Of a stretch of DNA of 39,438 nt, positions 14,676-22,191 are shown piece by piece. Position numbers and translations under genes: made by a program. The stretch covers positions 1 through 39,438 of the IMG/VR virus record IMGVR_UViG_3300031999_000082, one strand, 5' to 3'. A model generated the notes under the pieces. The model was not told the DNA's origin, did no database searches, and worked only from the letters and a program-made list of their open reading frames with translations. This DNA is from a virus. How positions within the stretch are numbered: the first letter of the stretch is position 1; each line of letters starts with the position of its first letter.

Positions 14676-15184
14676 CTGGTGTCACCTCCTCCTTTGCTAA
14701 GGTAGAATCCAATTTTTCTTAGTTCCTTTCGGATCTTCCTTCCCTCTTTTGAGGATCTTTTAGGAAGAGCAAATAGTTGGTCCATTAATTTCTTAACTTC
14801 TTTATTATCGGATAGAATCTGGTGGAACCTCTGTTGTTTTCTTTTTGATTTAATCAAGGGAGCTTTGATATTTAAAGGCTTATAATATTCCGGATTTCTG
14901 AAGGCCTTGATGGAAGTCTTAGTTCTATCTCCCTTTAGTCTTCTGGATCCCCTGATTTGCCTTCTGGCCTCTTTCTCCTCCTCTGTTAACTTATAGTGGG
15001 GAACTGGATCCTTTGGATTCTCTTTGAAATCCTCACAAGTTACGCCATGGTATTTAATAAGGTTGGTTTTATGGTCCTTAATACAAGTTCCACAAATAAC
15101 AGAATCATCCAGAGCTTTATCTATCCCATGGTAGAAGAGGCAATGGCTACAATTCCTATCTGAGTTGAATTTGACTCGTTTCAA
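14672..15184 (-). CDS. Zinc-binding protein with C-terminal LL..IRR module
   Basis: 170 aa from a TTG that directly follows GGAGGTAAAC. The N-terminal domain FNSDRNCSHC, then CGTC and GVTCEDFKENPKDPVP, parallels the protein at 12990-13466 in both Cys spacing and flanking residues. A basic linker follows. The C-terminus VKKLMDQLFALPKRSSKEG and IRKELRKIGFYLSK is the shared module in its clearest form. The two paralogs suggest duplication within the genome. Function unknown; nucleic-acid binding is likely from its charge. Confidence 0.6.
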   Translation of the reverse strand: MKRVKFNSDRNCSHCLFYHGIDKALDDSVICGTCIKDHKTNLIKYHGVTCEDFKENPKDPVPHYKLTEEEKEARRQIRGSRRLKGDRTKTSIKAFRNPEYYKPLNIKAPLIKSKRKQQRFHQILSDNKEVKKLMDQLFALPKRSSKEGRKIRKELRKIGFYLSKGGGDTR

Positions 15185-15186
15185 GT

Positions 15187-15384
15187 TTACCTCCTCAGTG
15201 CTGGATGAAGGAGTTTTTTGGGAGCTACTTCTTCATATCCTAAGTTGAAGTCTAGCCATTCTTCAGGATTTAGCTCCCTTCCGAAGATCTTATCTATTTC
15301 TCTTCCACCAAGGTTGTTTGGCCAGGACCTTCCTTCGGCCTTTTCCCTTTCCAATACCTTTTTTATTAATTTCTGGTTTGTCAT
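15187..15384 (-). CDS. Small protein, first gene of the minus-strand zinc block
   Basis: 65 aa from the ATG behind AAAAAAGGAGGTAATAAT; an earlier in-frame ATG lacks a ribosome site. It has a helical N-terminus, then NLGGREIDKIFGRELNPEEW. There are no cysteines. As the promoter-proximal gene facing the divergent region at 15385-15890 it may be expressed early, but I see no functional motif. Confidence 0.55.
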   Translation of the reverse strand: MTNQKLIKKVLEREKAEGRSWPNNLGGREIDKIFGRELNPEEWLDFNLGYEEVAPKKLLHPALRR

Positions 15385-15890
15385 ATTATTACCTCCTTTT
15401 TTAGAAGCCACTATATACTATGCCTAAAGCTCGCCCTTTTTGGTGTAAAAGGAGATTTCAATGTGGATTTTTCTTAAATGTCCGAAATTATTAGCTTTTT
15501 TGCCGTTTTGGTCCAGAGGGTTATTAACAAGATTTGAACACCAAAAAGTGATTTTTTACAAAAAGTGTCAGTTTTGTTCTTTTTTGGAACAAATTTGGCT
15601 AGATGATATTATTAGGCTTTTTGGTCCTTTGCCTAAGAAGTAAAGCAAAATTTTTCAGTCGTTTACAACTTCTTGTTTTTATTAGAAGAATTGGATGAAC
15701 AAAAATATTTAATAAAATTAAGAAGTTATAAAAGTTGTCAATCGAGTGGCATATATAATAACCAAATGGAAAAATTAGAGAAAAAGTAGAGGAGGTTCTA
15801 ATTGCTTATGAAAATCCAACAAAATCAAAAGAAATCGGTTAAAATCACTTGCTTTTTAACCCAAAATAGTGTATATTAAAGGAGTGAAAT
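15385..15890. other. Divergent non-coding region
   Basis: About 500 bp between minus-strand and plus-strand genes. I see no convincing gene: one short plus-strand frame (15461-15643) lacks a ribosome site and a protein-like composition. Candidate promoter boxes on the plus strand include TTGGAA-17-TATTAT near 15584, a TATAAT near 15755 without a good -35, and TTGCTT-17-TATATT at 15849-15877. ACAACTT (near 15665) and AAGTTGT (near 15733) form a wide inverted repeat. The left edge of the inserted block probably lies here. Confidence 0.45.
15849..15877 (+). promoter_or_regulatory. Candidate sigma-70 promoter
   Basis: TTGCTT and TATATT are separated by exactly 17 bp, followed by AAAGGAGTGAAAT and the ATG at 15891. 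The predicted start point falls on the ribosome site, which would leave almost no leader, so this promoter is uncertain. Confidence 0.35.
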
Positions 15891-16049
15891 ATGAAAGTCA
15901 TCAAGGTAACGAAAGAGTATTTTCAGACAGAGGACGAGAAGGTTTATTTCTTTGAACCTTTGGAAAAAGAAATATCCGTTGAGGATATGCAGAAGATTGT
16001 GGATGCAAACGAGAAATTAGTTAAGGAGTTGAAAGATGCCCAAGATTGA
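15891..16049 (+). CDS. Small protein paired with the methyltransferase
   Basis: 52 aa: MKVIKVTKEYFQTEDEKVYF, then FEPLEKEISVEDMQ and a helical tail. AAAGGAG precedes it. It overlaps the methyltransferase start by 14 nt, so the two are coupled and may act together. The beta-hairpin-like start and acidic helical end suggest a compact domain. No named family. Confidence 0.55.
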   Translation: MKVIKVTKEYFQTEDEKVYFFEPLEKEISVEDMQKIVDANEKLVKELKDAQD

Positions 16050-16755
16050 ATTGATACAAGGCGATTGCTTGGAAAAAATGAAAGATGTTAATGATAAAAG
16101 TATTGATATGATACTTTGTGACTTACCTTACGGAACAACCGCCTGTAAATGGGACACTATCATACCTTTCGAGCCACTTTGGAAGCAATATAAGCGAATA
16201 ATAAAAGACAACGGGGCGATAGTATTAACAGCATCTCAACCTTTTACGAGTGCTTTAGTGATGAGTAATATCAAGATGTTTAAGTATGAGTGGATATGGG
16301 ATAAAAAAATACCAAGCGGAATGTCTTATGCAAGATTTCAACCAATGCGACAACACGAGAATATATTAGTATTTTGTAATGGAAAAACTATTTATAATCC
16401 TCAAATGATAAAAAGAGATAAACCAATAAAAGGTGGTGGAATGTCAAAAGGGGAAACAACTAACAACCAAAACCTCGTAGCACTCAAAAAGACATACGAT
16501 TATAAAAATCCAACTACAATAATAGTTGAAGATAAAATAAGAAAAGATAGCCTCCACCCCACCCAAAAACCAGTAGCCCTATTTGAATATCTTATCCGCA
16601 CATATACCAACGAAGGTGAAACGGTTCTTGATAATTGTATGGGTTCTGGAACGGCTGGAGTTGCTTGCAAGAATCTCAATCGGAACTTTATCGGAATAGA
16701 GTTAGACTCCGAGTATTTCAAAATTGCAGAGAAGCGAGTAAATGAAAATCTATAA
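16036..16755 (+). CDS. DNA adenine/cytosine-N4 methyltransferase, beta class
   Basis: 239 aa. Motif IV, CDLPYGTTACKWD (about residues 28-40), comes first and the S-adenosylmethionine loop NCMGSGTAGVACKNLNRNFI near residue 207 comes last: the beta-class order. HPTQKPVALFEYLIRTYTNEGETVLD is the usual motif X region before it. It would methylate exocyclic amino groups in a short DNA sequence; the target cannot be read from the sequence. There is no partner restriction enzyme, so it is an orphan, probably protecting phage DNA or regulating. It overlaps both neighbours. Confidence 0.9.
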   Translation: MPKIELIQGDCLEKMKDVNDKSIDMILCDLPYGTTACKWDTIIPFEPLWKQYKRIIKDNGAIVLTASQPFTSALVMSNIKMFKYEWIWDKKIPSGMSYARFQPMRQHENILVFCNGKTIYNPQMIKRDKPIKGGGMSKGETTNNQNLVALKKTYDYKNPTTIIVEDKIRKDSLHPTQKPVALFEYLIRTYTNEGETVLDNCMGSGTAGVACKNLNRNFIGIELDSEYFKIAEKRVNENL

Positions 16756-17359
16756 AATCACAGAAGCAAGCGATTATCTCGGCGTGTCAATAAACACTCT
16801 CAAGACGCTTGCCAACAACGGAAAGATAAAATCTTTCAAGACTACTGGTGAGCATAGGCGTTTTCGTCAGGAAGATTTAGACGCTTACATGGGAGTCGAG
16901 AAAGAGAAACAAGAAAAGTTGACTGTGATTTATGCCCGTTGCTCTACCGCCAAACAGAAAGAGAATCTTGAACGGCAGAAAGACAGGTTAAGAAAACACG
17001 CAGCAGCCAAAGGTTATAAGTATGTTTTGATTGATGAGATTGCCAGCGGGATAAACGAGAAGCGGAACGGCATACACAAGTTAATCAAGATGTGTTTTGA
17101 GGGTAAGGTTGAACGAGTGCTGATTGAATACAAAGACAGACTTGCACGATTTGGTTATGAGTATCTTGACGCAATCTTTACGAATCTTGAAATTGAAGTA
17201 GAGATAATGGAAACCAAAGAGAAGAAATACGAAGAAGAATTGGCAGAGGATATTATGAAAATTCTTACCTGCTATTTAGCGAGATATTATGGTGCAAGAG
17301 GTGGCAGGAAAAAGAAAAATCAGGTTGAAAATGTGCCTGTCGAATCTAATGGAATTTGA
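16742..17359 (+). CDS. IS607-type serine recombinase (TnpA-like)
   Basis: 205 aa. A MerR-like helix-turn-helix at the N-terminus (YKITEASDYLGVSINTLKTL, then TTGEHRRF) precedes a resolvase domain with catalytic Ser68 in IYARCSTAKQKENLERQ and the later RLARFGYEYL motif. This domain order is specific to IS607 transposases, which integrate a circle at short GG-type cores. TnpB, which normally follows, is absent: the next gene starts at 17374 and is unrelated. The start overlaps the methyltransferase by 14 nt. Full length and apparently intact. Confidence 0.9.
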   Translation: MKIYKITEASDYLGVSINTLKTLANNGKIKSFKTTGEHRRFRQEDLDAYMGVEKEKQEKLTVIYARCSTAKQKENLERQKDRLRKHAAAKGYKYVLIDEIASGINEKRNGIHKLIKMCFEGKVERVLIEYKDRLARFGYEYLDAIFTNLEIEVEIMETKEKKYEEELAEDIMKILTCYLARYYGARGGRKKKNQVENVPVESNGI

Positions 17360-17373
17360 AAAGGAGGATACTC

Positions 17374-17568
17374 ATGCCAAACAAGAAACTATCTTTAATA
17401 CAAGGACAATGGAGTTTTAAAGACCTTGCTGAAAGGTTAAAAATGGGTTATCTATTTTTCAACCAACCCTTGAAGAGTGATAAGATGGCTCTAAAGGTGG
17501 TGGATAATCTTATCATATATCTTAAGTTTTCAAGAGACCAGATTTTATTTAAGAGTGATTTACCATGA
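17374..17568 (+). CDS. Small protein at the start of the replication block
   Basis: 64 aa from the ATG after AAGGAGG. It is basic, with LSLIQGQWSFKDLAERLKMG and a second half rich in Lys, Leu and Ile. It may form a small helical domain, possibly helix-turn-helix, but no clear motif is present. It overlaps the next gene by 4 nt. Confidence 0.5.
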   Translation: MPNKKLSLIQGQWSFKDLAERLKMGYLFFNQPLKSDKMALKVVDNLIIYLKFSRDQILFKSDLP

Positions 17569-17690
17569 GAAGATTTAAGCAAGAATATAACCTGATGCCC
17601 TGGTATAAAAGACGACCTCCACTTAAAAACGTTAGGTGGGTTGAAATAAAACCAATTAAAATCAAGAAGGATAAAGATGAAATATCTTGA
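17565..17690 (+). CDS. Very small basic protein
   Basis: 41 aa: MRRFKQEYNLMPWYKRRPPL, then basic residues to DKDEIS. It starts 4 nt inside the previous gene (ATGA) and ends 14 nt inside the primase gene. The tight overlaps argue that it is translated, although it is short and unrecognised. Confidence 0.45.
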   Translation: MRRFKQEYNLMPWYKRRPPLKNVRWVEIKPIKIKKDKDEIS

Positions 17691-18528
17691 TCTCTCAACT
17701 TTAAAGCTAATTGGAAAAAGGGCCAATGGGAAAGAGCTCCGATATATCTGCCCCTTCTGTAAGGAGAGGAGAGGAACTCCAGATACAAAAGGCCATTTAT
17801 ATGTAAATCTTGATCAAGGAATTTATCATTGTTTCCGCTGTGATGCTTCTCCAAAAAATACCAACCTTTATATATACTCATCCATCTACAAAAGAGTTAC
17901 TGATAGAAATAAACCTTTAGGTGCCTCTAATATTTCTCTTCCAAAAGACTATTGTTTTCTTCATGAATCTAAAAAAGATTTTTTCCCAATTTTTATGGAG
18001 TATGCTAGGGAAAGAGGAATAATAGATGTGGATGAGGTTAAGTATGACATAGGATTTACTATTGACTTGAACGACTCTTTCTTTGGTAGATTAATATTTT
18101 GCTATTATGAGAAGGGTATTAATGAAGGGGATTTGGATCTAGTCTTTTATCAGGGAAGGTGGGTCTTAGAATCTGAAAATCCCTGTAAGTATTTATCCTG
18201 TGGGGATAAGCCCCTGTTTAAAAGTTTCAGGGGCCAAGTAAAGGAGGGAATAATAGTTGAGGGCTTTTTTGATATGGTTAAGGCCTCTCGATTTATTCCT
18301 TCAGCAGCTATTCTAGGCCATAGTATTTCAGATAAGCAAAGTGAATCAATCACTAAATCATTTTCTGAGAAAGTGATATTAGCTTTAGATTCTGATGTTC
18401 CAGGGGATATAATTCATTGTGTTAAGAAGATTAAAGGTCCCACTGTAATTCCTATATTTCTTCCTAAAAAAGATATTGATGAGATGGATGATTCTGAGAT
18501 TGAGAAATTGATAAGAAAGGTCATTTGA
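17677..18528 (+). CDS. DnaG-type DNA primase
   Basis: 283 aa. An N-terminal zinc ribbon (CPFC at about 25-28, CFRC at about 52-55) is followed by a TOPRIM domain with the acidic motifs GIIVEGFFD (about 189) and VILALDSDVPG (about 228). It would make RNA primers for replication. It lacks the C-terminal helicase-binding domain of cellular DnaG, as usual for phage primases. The stop overlaps the start of the DnaB-like helicase gene by one base, pairing the two as a primosome. Confidence 0.85.
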   Translation: MKYLDLSTLKLIGKRANGKELRYICPFCKERRGTPDTKGHLYVNLDQGIYHCFRCDASPKNTNLYIYSSIYKRVTDRNKPLGASNISLPKDYCFLHESKKDFFPIFMEYARERGIIDVDEVKYDIGFTIDLNDSFFGRLIFCYYEKGINEGDLDLVFYQGRWVLESENPCKYLSCGDKPLFKSFRGQVKEGIIVEGFFDMVKASRFIPSAAILGHSISDKQSESITKSFSEKVILALDSDVPGDIIHCVKKIKGPTVIPIFLPKKDIDEMDDSEIEKLIRKVI

Positions 18529-19769
18529 TGGACCTGGAACTTACTATATTAAATTATCTCAGAGAGAAAGAATTTTATAATAAATTAGCTCCATTTATCA
18601 ATGAAGAGACACTCTCCGAAAATGGGAAGGTGATTTTCTCTTCAGTAAAGGAGCTGATGGAGAGGTGTCCTGAAGATGGAAAACTAAAATGTAAAGAGAT
18701 CCATCTCTATCTCTCCTCAGACTCCTCATATAGTAAAGGGGACCTAAGATCATTTAAGGATTTTCTAAAAGGGATAAGAAATTCAAGAGTTTCCAATAGA
18801 GGGGTTCTAATTGGGATCTGTAAAGAGTTTCTCGAAAAGAATTTATGGAAAGATGCTTTAGAAAAGTTTATGCCTTATCTTGGAAAAAAAGGTATTATGC
18901 CTTTGGATCCAGTGGAGGAGGCTTTAGATACAACTAAAAAGATTAGAGAGTCATTTGGAGAAACAAAAGGGTATGACTTTTTTGAAAATATATCCCGTTC
19001 AAAGGTTAAGGACTCTCCTGGAGCGGTTGAATCTCCACTTAAAGGAATTTTTCTTTATCCAGGGGAGGTAGGGTTATGGGCGGGGACACCTAAAAAGGGA
19101 AAGACATGGGCTTTAATAAATACAGCTTATTCGGCTCTTATTCAGGGAAGAAAAATCTTATATTTTACATTGGAGCTTCCTGCAGACTGGGTCGCGTTAA
19201 GATTAGATGGAAGAATTTTAGGAAAACCTTATAAAGAAGTAAATCTTGAGGATTCGGCTAGGGCAGTTAAGAAAATAAAAAGTTTGGGGGGATCTTTGAT
19301 AATAGAGGATCGTCCCGAATTAACTTTATATGAGATAAGAAACTATATTAAAAGTGATCATTTTGATCTTGTAATAGTTGATTATGCAGATCTAATGTCT
19401 CCCCCTAAGAAGTATAAGGAGAAAAGGTTTGAACTAACTTCTATATTTCAAGGGTTACGAAGAATTGCTAAGGAATTTAAGATACCTGTTTGGACTGCAT
19501 CTCAGCTTACAGCTAAGAGTCTTAGTAAGAAGGTAGCCACAATCGAAGATCTTGAGGAAGCTAAGATAGGGAAAGCTGGGACATGTTCATTAGTTCTTAC
19601 CATAAATCAGGATCTTCAAGAAAGGGAGGATGGGATTGCTAGAGTTTTTGTCGCCGCTTCTAGTAGATATATTTCAGGGAGATCTTTAAGAAAAGTTGAA
19701 TCTGACTTTGATAAGATGCTGATGAGAGAAATTGAATATAAGAAAAAAGAGAAAGAGAAGGAGGAATAA
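18528..19769 (+). CDS. DnaB-like replicative helicase
   Basis: 413 aa from the ATG that overlaps the primase stop (TGATG). Walker A is AGTPKKGKTW and Walker B is LVIVDYADLM. FTLELPADWVALRL and VWTASQLTAKS match the RecA-fold signatures of DnaB/gp4-type helicases. The N-terminal 150 residues are helical, like the DnaB N-domain that binds primase. It would unwind DNA at the fork as a hexamer. It ends in a run of Lys and Glu. Confidence 0.85.
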   Translation: MDLELTILNYLREKEFYNKLAPFINEETLSENGKVIFSSVKELMERCPEDGKLKCKEIHLYLSSDSSYSKGDLRSFKDFLKGIRNSRVSNRGVLIGICKEFLEKNLWKDALEKFMPYLGKKGIMPLDPVEEALDTTKKIRESFGETKGYDFFENISRSKVKDSPGAVESPLKGIFLYPGEVGLWAGTPKKGKTWALINTAYSALIQGRKILYFTLELPADWVALRLDGRILGKPYKEVNLEDSARAVKKIKSLGGSLIIEDRPELTLYEIRNYIKSDHFDLVIVDYADLMSPPKKYKEKRFELTSIFQGLRRIAKEFKIPVWTASQLTAKSLSKKVATIEDLEEAKIGKAGTCSLVLTINQDLQEREDGIARVFVAASSRYISGRSLRKVESDFDKMLMREIEYKKKEKEKEE

Positions 19770-19771
19770 AG

Positions 19772-20122
19772 ATGTCTTGGATCAGATATGAAGTAAAAAG
19801 AAAGATTCTTCCAACTGATGTAATTAGAATGTCAAAATCAGAGATTCAGTTTTCTACTAATATTTGGTTGAAGTATCTTAAAAGATCAGAATTTATTGGA
19901 TTTCTGTTTGATCCTGAAACCAATCAAATAGGATTAGTCCCCTGTGATAAAAGAGGGGGTTTAAAGATTTCTGAGAGAAGGGAGGTTTGTAGAGCAATGT
20001 GGGGAGGATTTCTGAAGCAGTTTAATCTCTTTTTTGAAAAACCTGAAGATTATAAAATTCAATCTGCTTTAGAGAATAAAACTATGTTAGTAATAACTCT
20101 AAATAAAAGGAGTTCAAAATGA
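19772..20122 (+). CDS. Protein of unknown function in the replication block
   Basis: 116 aa with AAGGAGG before the ATG. It is a mixed alpha/beta sequence without Cys clusters or catalytic signatures; it contains FIGFLFDPETNQIGLVPCDK, a beta-hairpin-like stretch. The stop overlaps the next start by 4 nt (ATGA). Its place between the helicase and a TS-fold gene suggests a nucleotide or replication role, but nothing in the sequence shows it. Confidence 0.5.
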   Translation: MSWIRYEVKRKILPTDVIRMSKSEIQFSTNIWLKYLKRSEFIGFLFDPETNQIGLVPCDKRGGLKISERREVCRAMWGGFLKQFNLFFEKPEDYKIQSALENKTMLVITLNKRSSK

Positions 20123-20847
20123 GGATATATTCTTCAGTGCTAGAAGCAGTGAAAGAGATAGAGAGAGATTTATTTGAAATGGGGATAGAAAATCAAGCGC
20201 CCACGGTCCAGGATATTGCTGTAAGAAATAATCCTGATTATAATTCGAAAGAACTTCCAGGATATTCCTATATGATTACTCGATTTGATGATTTACAAGA
20301 TATATTTAGATTTTTCTTTGAAAATAAAGAAGATCGTATTTCTGCTATGCTTTATTCACAAGCTGAGTTAGAGGATAGATTTTATGGGTTAGGATTAAAT
20401 CCCGGAAATTCTTGGGCTTGGAGAGCTGACTATTGGAGAAAGTTTTTGAAAGAAGGAAAGTTTTCATACACATATTCAGAGAGAATGTATTGGCAACTTG
20501 GTTCTATTTTTAATGAGTTGTCTGAAGCTAAAGGATCTAGACAGTGTATTATAACAATATATGATTCTTGTAAAGACCTTAAAAATTTAAGAGGCAAGGC
20601 TCGCATTCCTTGTTCAATGTATTATCAGTTTCTTAGAAGAGAAATTTCTGGGAAGGACTCTCTTATGCTTATTTATACTATGAGGTCATGTGATTTCTAT
20701 ACTCATTTTCCAATTGATGTTTGGTTAGCTATTAAATTAGGACAGTATATAGCTAATCTTTTGAAAATAGATTTTTATAACTTCACACACTTTATTGGAA
20801 GTCTTCACGCATTTGCTAAAGACTATGAGAGAAGAAGGATCTTCTAA
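20119..20847 (+). CDS. Divergent thymidylate synthase/hydroxymethylase-fold protein A
   Basis: 242 aa. The C-terminal two thirds follow the thymidylate synthase pattern: YSERMYWQLGSIF, GSRQCIITIYD (about 139), nucleophile Cys165 in RIPCSMYYQF, RSCD (189-192) and HFIGSLHAFAKDYE (about 224). Where TS has PFNI, this protein has PIDV, placing Asp200 at the Asn position that selects dUMP. In T4 dCMP hydroxymethylase the same Asn-to-Asp change favours dCMP. It may thus methylate or hydroxymethylate dCMP. It lies between the helicase gene and a second TS-fold gene, and close to dCMP deaminase. Substrate is inferred. Confidence 0.75.
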   Translation: MRIYSSVLEAVKEIERDLFEMGIENQAPTVQDIAVRNNPDYNSKELPGYSYMITRFDDLQDIFRFFFENKEDRISAMLYSQAELEDRFYGLGLNPGNSWAWRADYWRKFLKEGKFSYTYSERMYWQLGSIFNELSEAKGSRQCIITIYDSCKDLKNLRGKARIPCSMYYQFLRREISGKDSLMLIYTMRSCDFYTHFPIDVWLAIKLGQYIANLLKIDFYNFTHFIGSLHAFAKDYERRRIF

Positions 20848-21035
20848 TGCCATTTAAAGAAACTAAGAAGGTAGAATTTAATGTGAATCAGGTGATAGAG
20901 GCTTTAGAGAAGTATTCAGGATTAAAAATTTATATTGAAGGAGTATATGTGGCGGATCTCACCCACCAGTGGGATCCTGTTTTTAAAGAAATAGGGATGG
21001 GCGGTGTAATGACGGTTGTCTGTGAGGTTGAATGA
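20847..21035 (+). CDS. Small protein between the two TS-fold genes
   Basis: 62 aa, linked to both neighbours by 1-nt and 4-nt overlaps. It has a helix (VNQVIEALEKYSG), then beta strands (KIYIEGVYVAD, GGVMTVVCEVE). It may form a small alpha/beta domain. No family recognised; its position suggests an accessory to the nucleotide-modifying proteins. Confidence 0.5.
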   Translation: MPFKETKKVEFNVNQVIEALEKYSGLKIYIEGVYVADLTHQWDPVFKEIGMGGVMTVVCEVE

Positions 21036-21871
21036 ATAGAAAGAATTCTTTGAGCTATTGCTCTTGTGGATATAATGGAAAAGAAGGTTGGGATCTATGG
21101 GTGGCAGGTCCTAAAGGTATAAAAAAGGGAGATAGAAATGGATCTTTCTGTCCTTACTGTGGAAAGGATCAAGCAGAAGTGATAACTACCCCGTTAGAAA
21201 TGTGGAAAAATCTCTGTTATTTTCTCTATAATGAGGGACAAAATACTGAAAAGTATGATATTCAGGCTACTTGTAGGTGGAACGACTTTGATTTAGATCT
21301 CTCAGATATTGGATATAGAAAAGGAGGAATTAATAAGAGAAAAAATTGGCTTGAGATCTATATAAATCCAGAGGAAGTTGAAAAGTTTAATAGAAATCTT
21401 AAGGAAGTTAAAGCTAAGAAAAAGACTTTTGTTCTTCTTTTCAGATTTGGGAACCGGGAGAAATCAAGATTTAACAATATGAGAGATTTCTGCTTGATTG
21501 GAGCTACTTTTAGATTTGAGAGAGGAAAATTGAAAAAGGTGAATATATATTATCGAGTTACAGAAGGGGTTACCAAATTCCTGGCTGATCTAATTCTGTT
21601 GGGGGATTTCTTCCAAACTTACTTAGAATCTTTAGATATTAATGGAGTTAAAGTGGAATTTTATTTTACTAAAGTTTACACTAGGTATTTTCATATCATA
21701 ACATTCTATCGAGTCTGTTCTAAATTGTTTAATGAGGATGTAAGACCTAAGTTAGGAAAGTGGGCTCAGGACTTAATAGAGAATGTCCTTGATAGAAAGA
21801 GAAAATTCAAGTACTGTGCAGCTAAAAGGCTTGCTAAAAGTTTTCTGGAGGGTGAGGATGAAAAAACCTAA
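21032..21871 (+). CDS. Zinc-ribbon protein with a second TS-like domain (protein B)
   Basis: 279 aa. The N-terminus has CSC and CPYC (Cys10, 12, 40, 43), a zinc ribbon absent from ordinary thymidylate synthases. The C-terminal half can be laid on the TS pattern: Cys154 in MRDFCLIGATFRFERGKL at the nucleophile position, Arg175 in IYYRVTEG where TS has R-S-x-D, then FYFTKVYTRYFHI near the H-x-Y region. The match is weaker than for protein A, and the Asp of RSxD is Glu. It could be an inactive partner or a TS-family enzyme on another base. It overlaps both neighbours. Confidence 0.5.
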   Translation: MNRKNSLSYCSCGYNGKEGWDLWVAGPKGIKKGDRNGSFCPYCGKDQAEVITTPLEMWKNLCYFLYNEGQNTEKYDIQATCRWNDFDLDLSDIGYRKGGINKRKNWLEIYINPEEVEKFNRNLKEVKAKKKTFVLLFRFGNREKSRFNNMRDFCLIGATFRFERGKLKKVNIYYRVTEGVTKFLADLILLGDFFQTYLESLDINGVKVEFYFTKVYTRYFHIITFYRVCSKLFNEDVRPKLGKWAQDLIENVLDRKRKFKYCAAKRLAKSFLEGEDEKT

Positions 21872-22178
21872 AATAATTTGTCTCTGTGGTTCTACTCGTT
21901 TCTGGAAAACATTCAGAGATGTAGGTCTAAAATTAACTCTCCAAGGTAAAATTGTTTTATCAATTGGGATATGTGCTCCTGATTCTAAAATTTTAGCTCA
22001 TCCCAATAGTCCTCATGGGAAACTCCAAAAACGGAGGCTTGATGAACTCCACAAAAGAAAAATTGATCTTGCTGATGAAATTTTAATTTTGAATGTTGGT
22101 GGTTATATTGGAGAATCAACTAGAAATGAGATTGAATACGCAAAGACATATAGGAAGACTATTCAATATCTTGAATAA
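21858..22178 (+). CDS. Nucleoside 2-deoxyribosyltransferase-like protein
   Basis: 106 aa. It opens with KIICLCGSTRFW, a Rossmann-like GSTRF loop. The core LDELHKRKIDLADEILILNV and GYIGESTRNEIEYAKTYRK matches the small phage proteins related to nucleoside deoxyribosyltransferases and SLOG folds, including the D-E-I-L/ST-x-x-E active-site region. It may cleave or exchange N-glycosidic bonds of nucleotides, as part of nucleotide salvage or modification. It starts inside the previous gene with GGAGGGTGAGG before the ATG. Confidence 0.7.
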   Translation: MKKPKIICLCGSTRFWKTFRDVGLKLTLQGKIVLSIGICAPDSKILAHPNSPHGKLQKRRLDELHKRKIDLADEILILNVGGYIGESTRNEIEYAKTYRKTIQYLE

Positions 22179-22191
22179 AAGGAAGTGAAAA

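Larger units (their letters stand above)
15420..17360 (+). mobile_element. Inserted block with IS607-type recombinase and methyltransferase
   Basis: Three overlapping genes (15891, 16036, 16742), with more CGN arginine and GCN/ACG codons than the AGA-dominated genes around them, end in an IS607-type recombinase. The block lies exactly at the junction of the two transcription units. IS607 elements lack terminal inverted repeats, so the ends cannot be set from sequence; the coordinates are approximate. No tnpB is present. It may be a lone recombinase with cargo or a phage-adapted regulator. Confidence 0.4.

Noticed and set aside
15461-15643. A 60-codon plus-strand frame in the divergent region
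   Set aside because: No ribosome binding site, unusual Phe/Lys-rich composition driven by T and A runs, and it crosses the area where promoters should lie.
15736-15760. Sigma-70 promoter using TTGTCA and TATAAT
   Set aside because: The spacing is only 13 bp, too short for a working -35/-10 pair.
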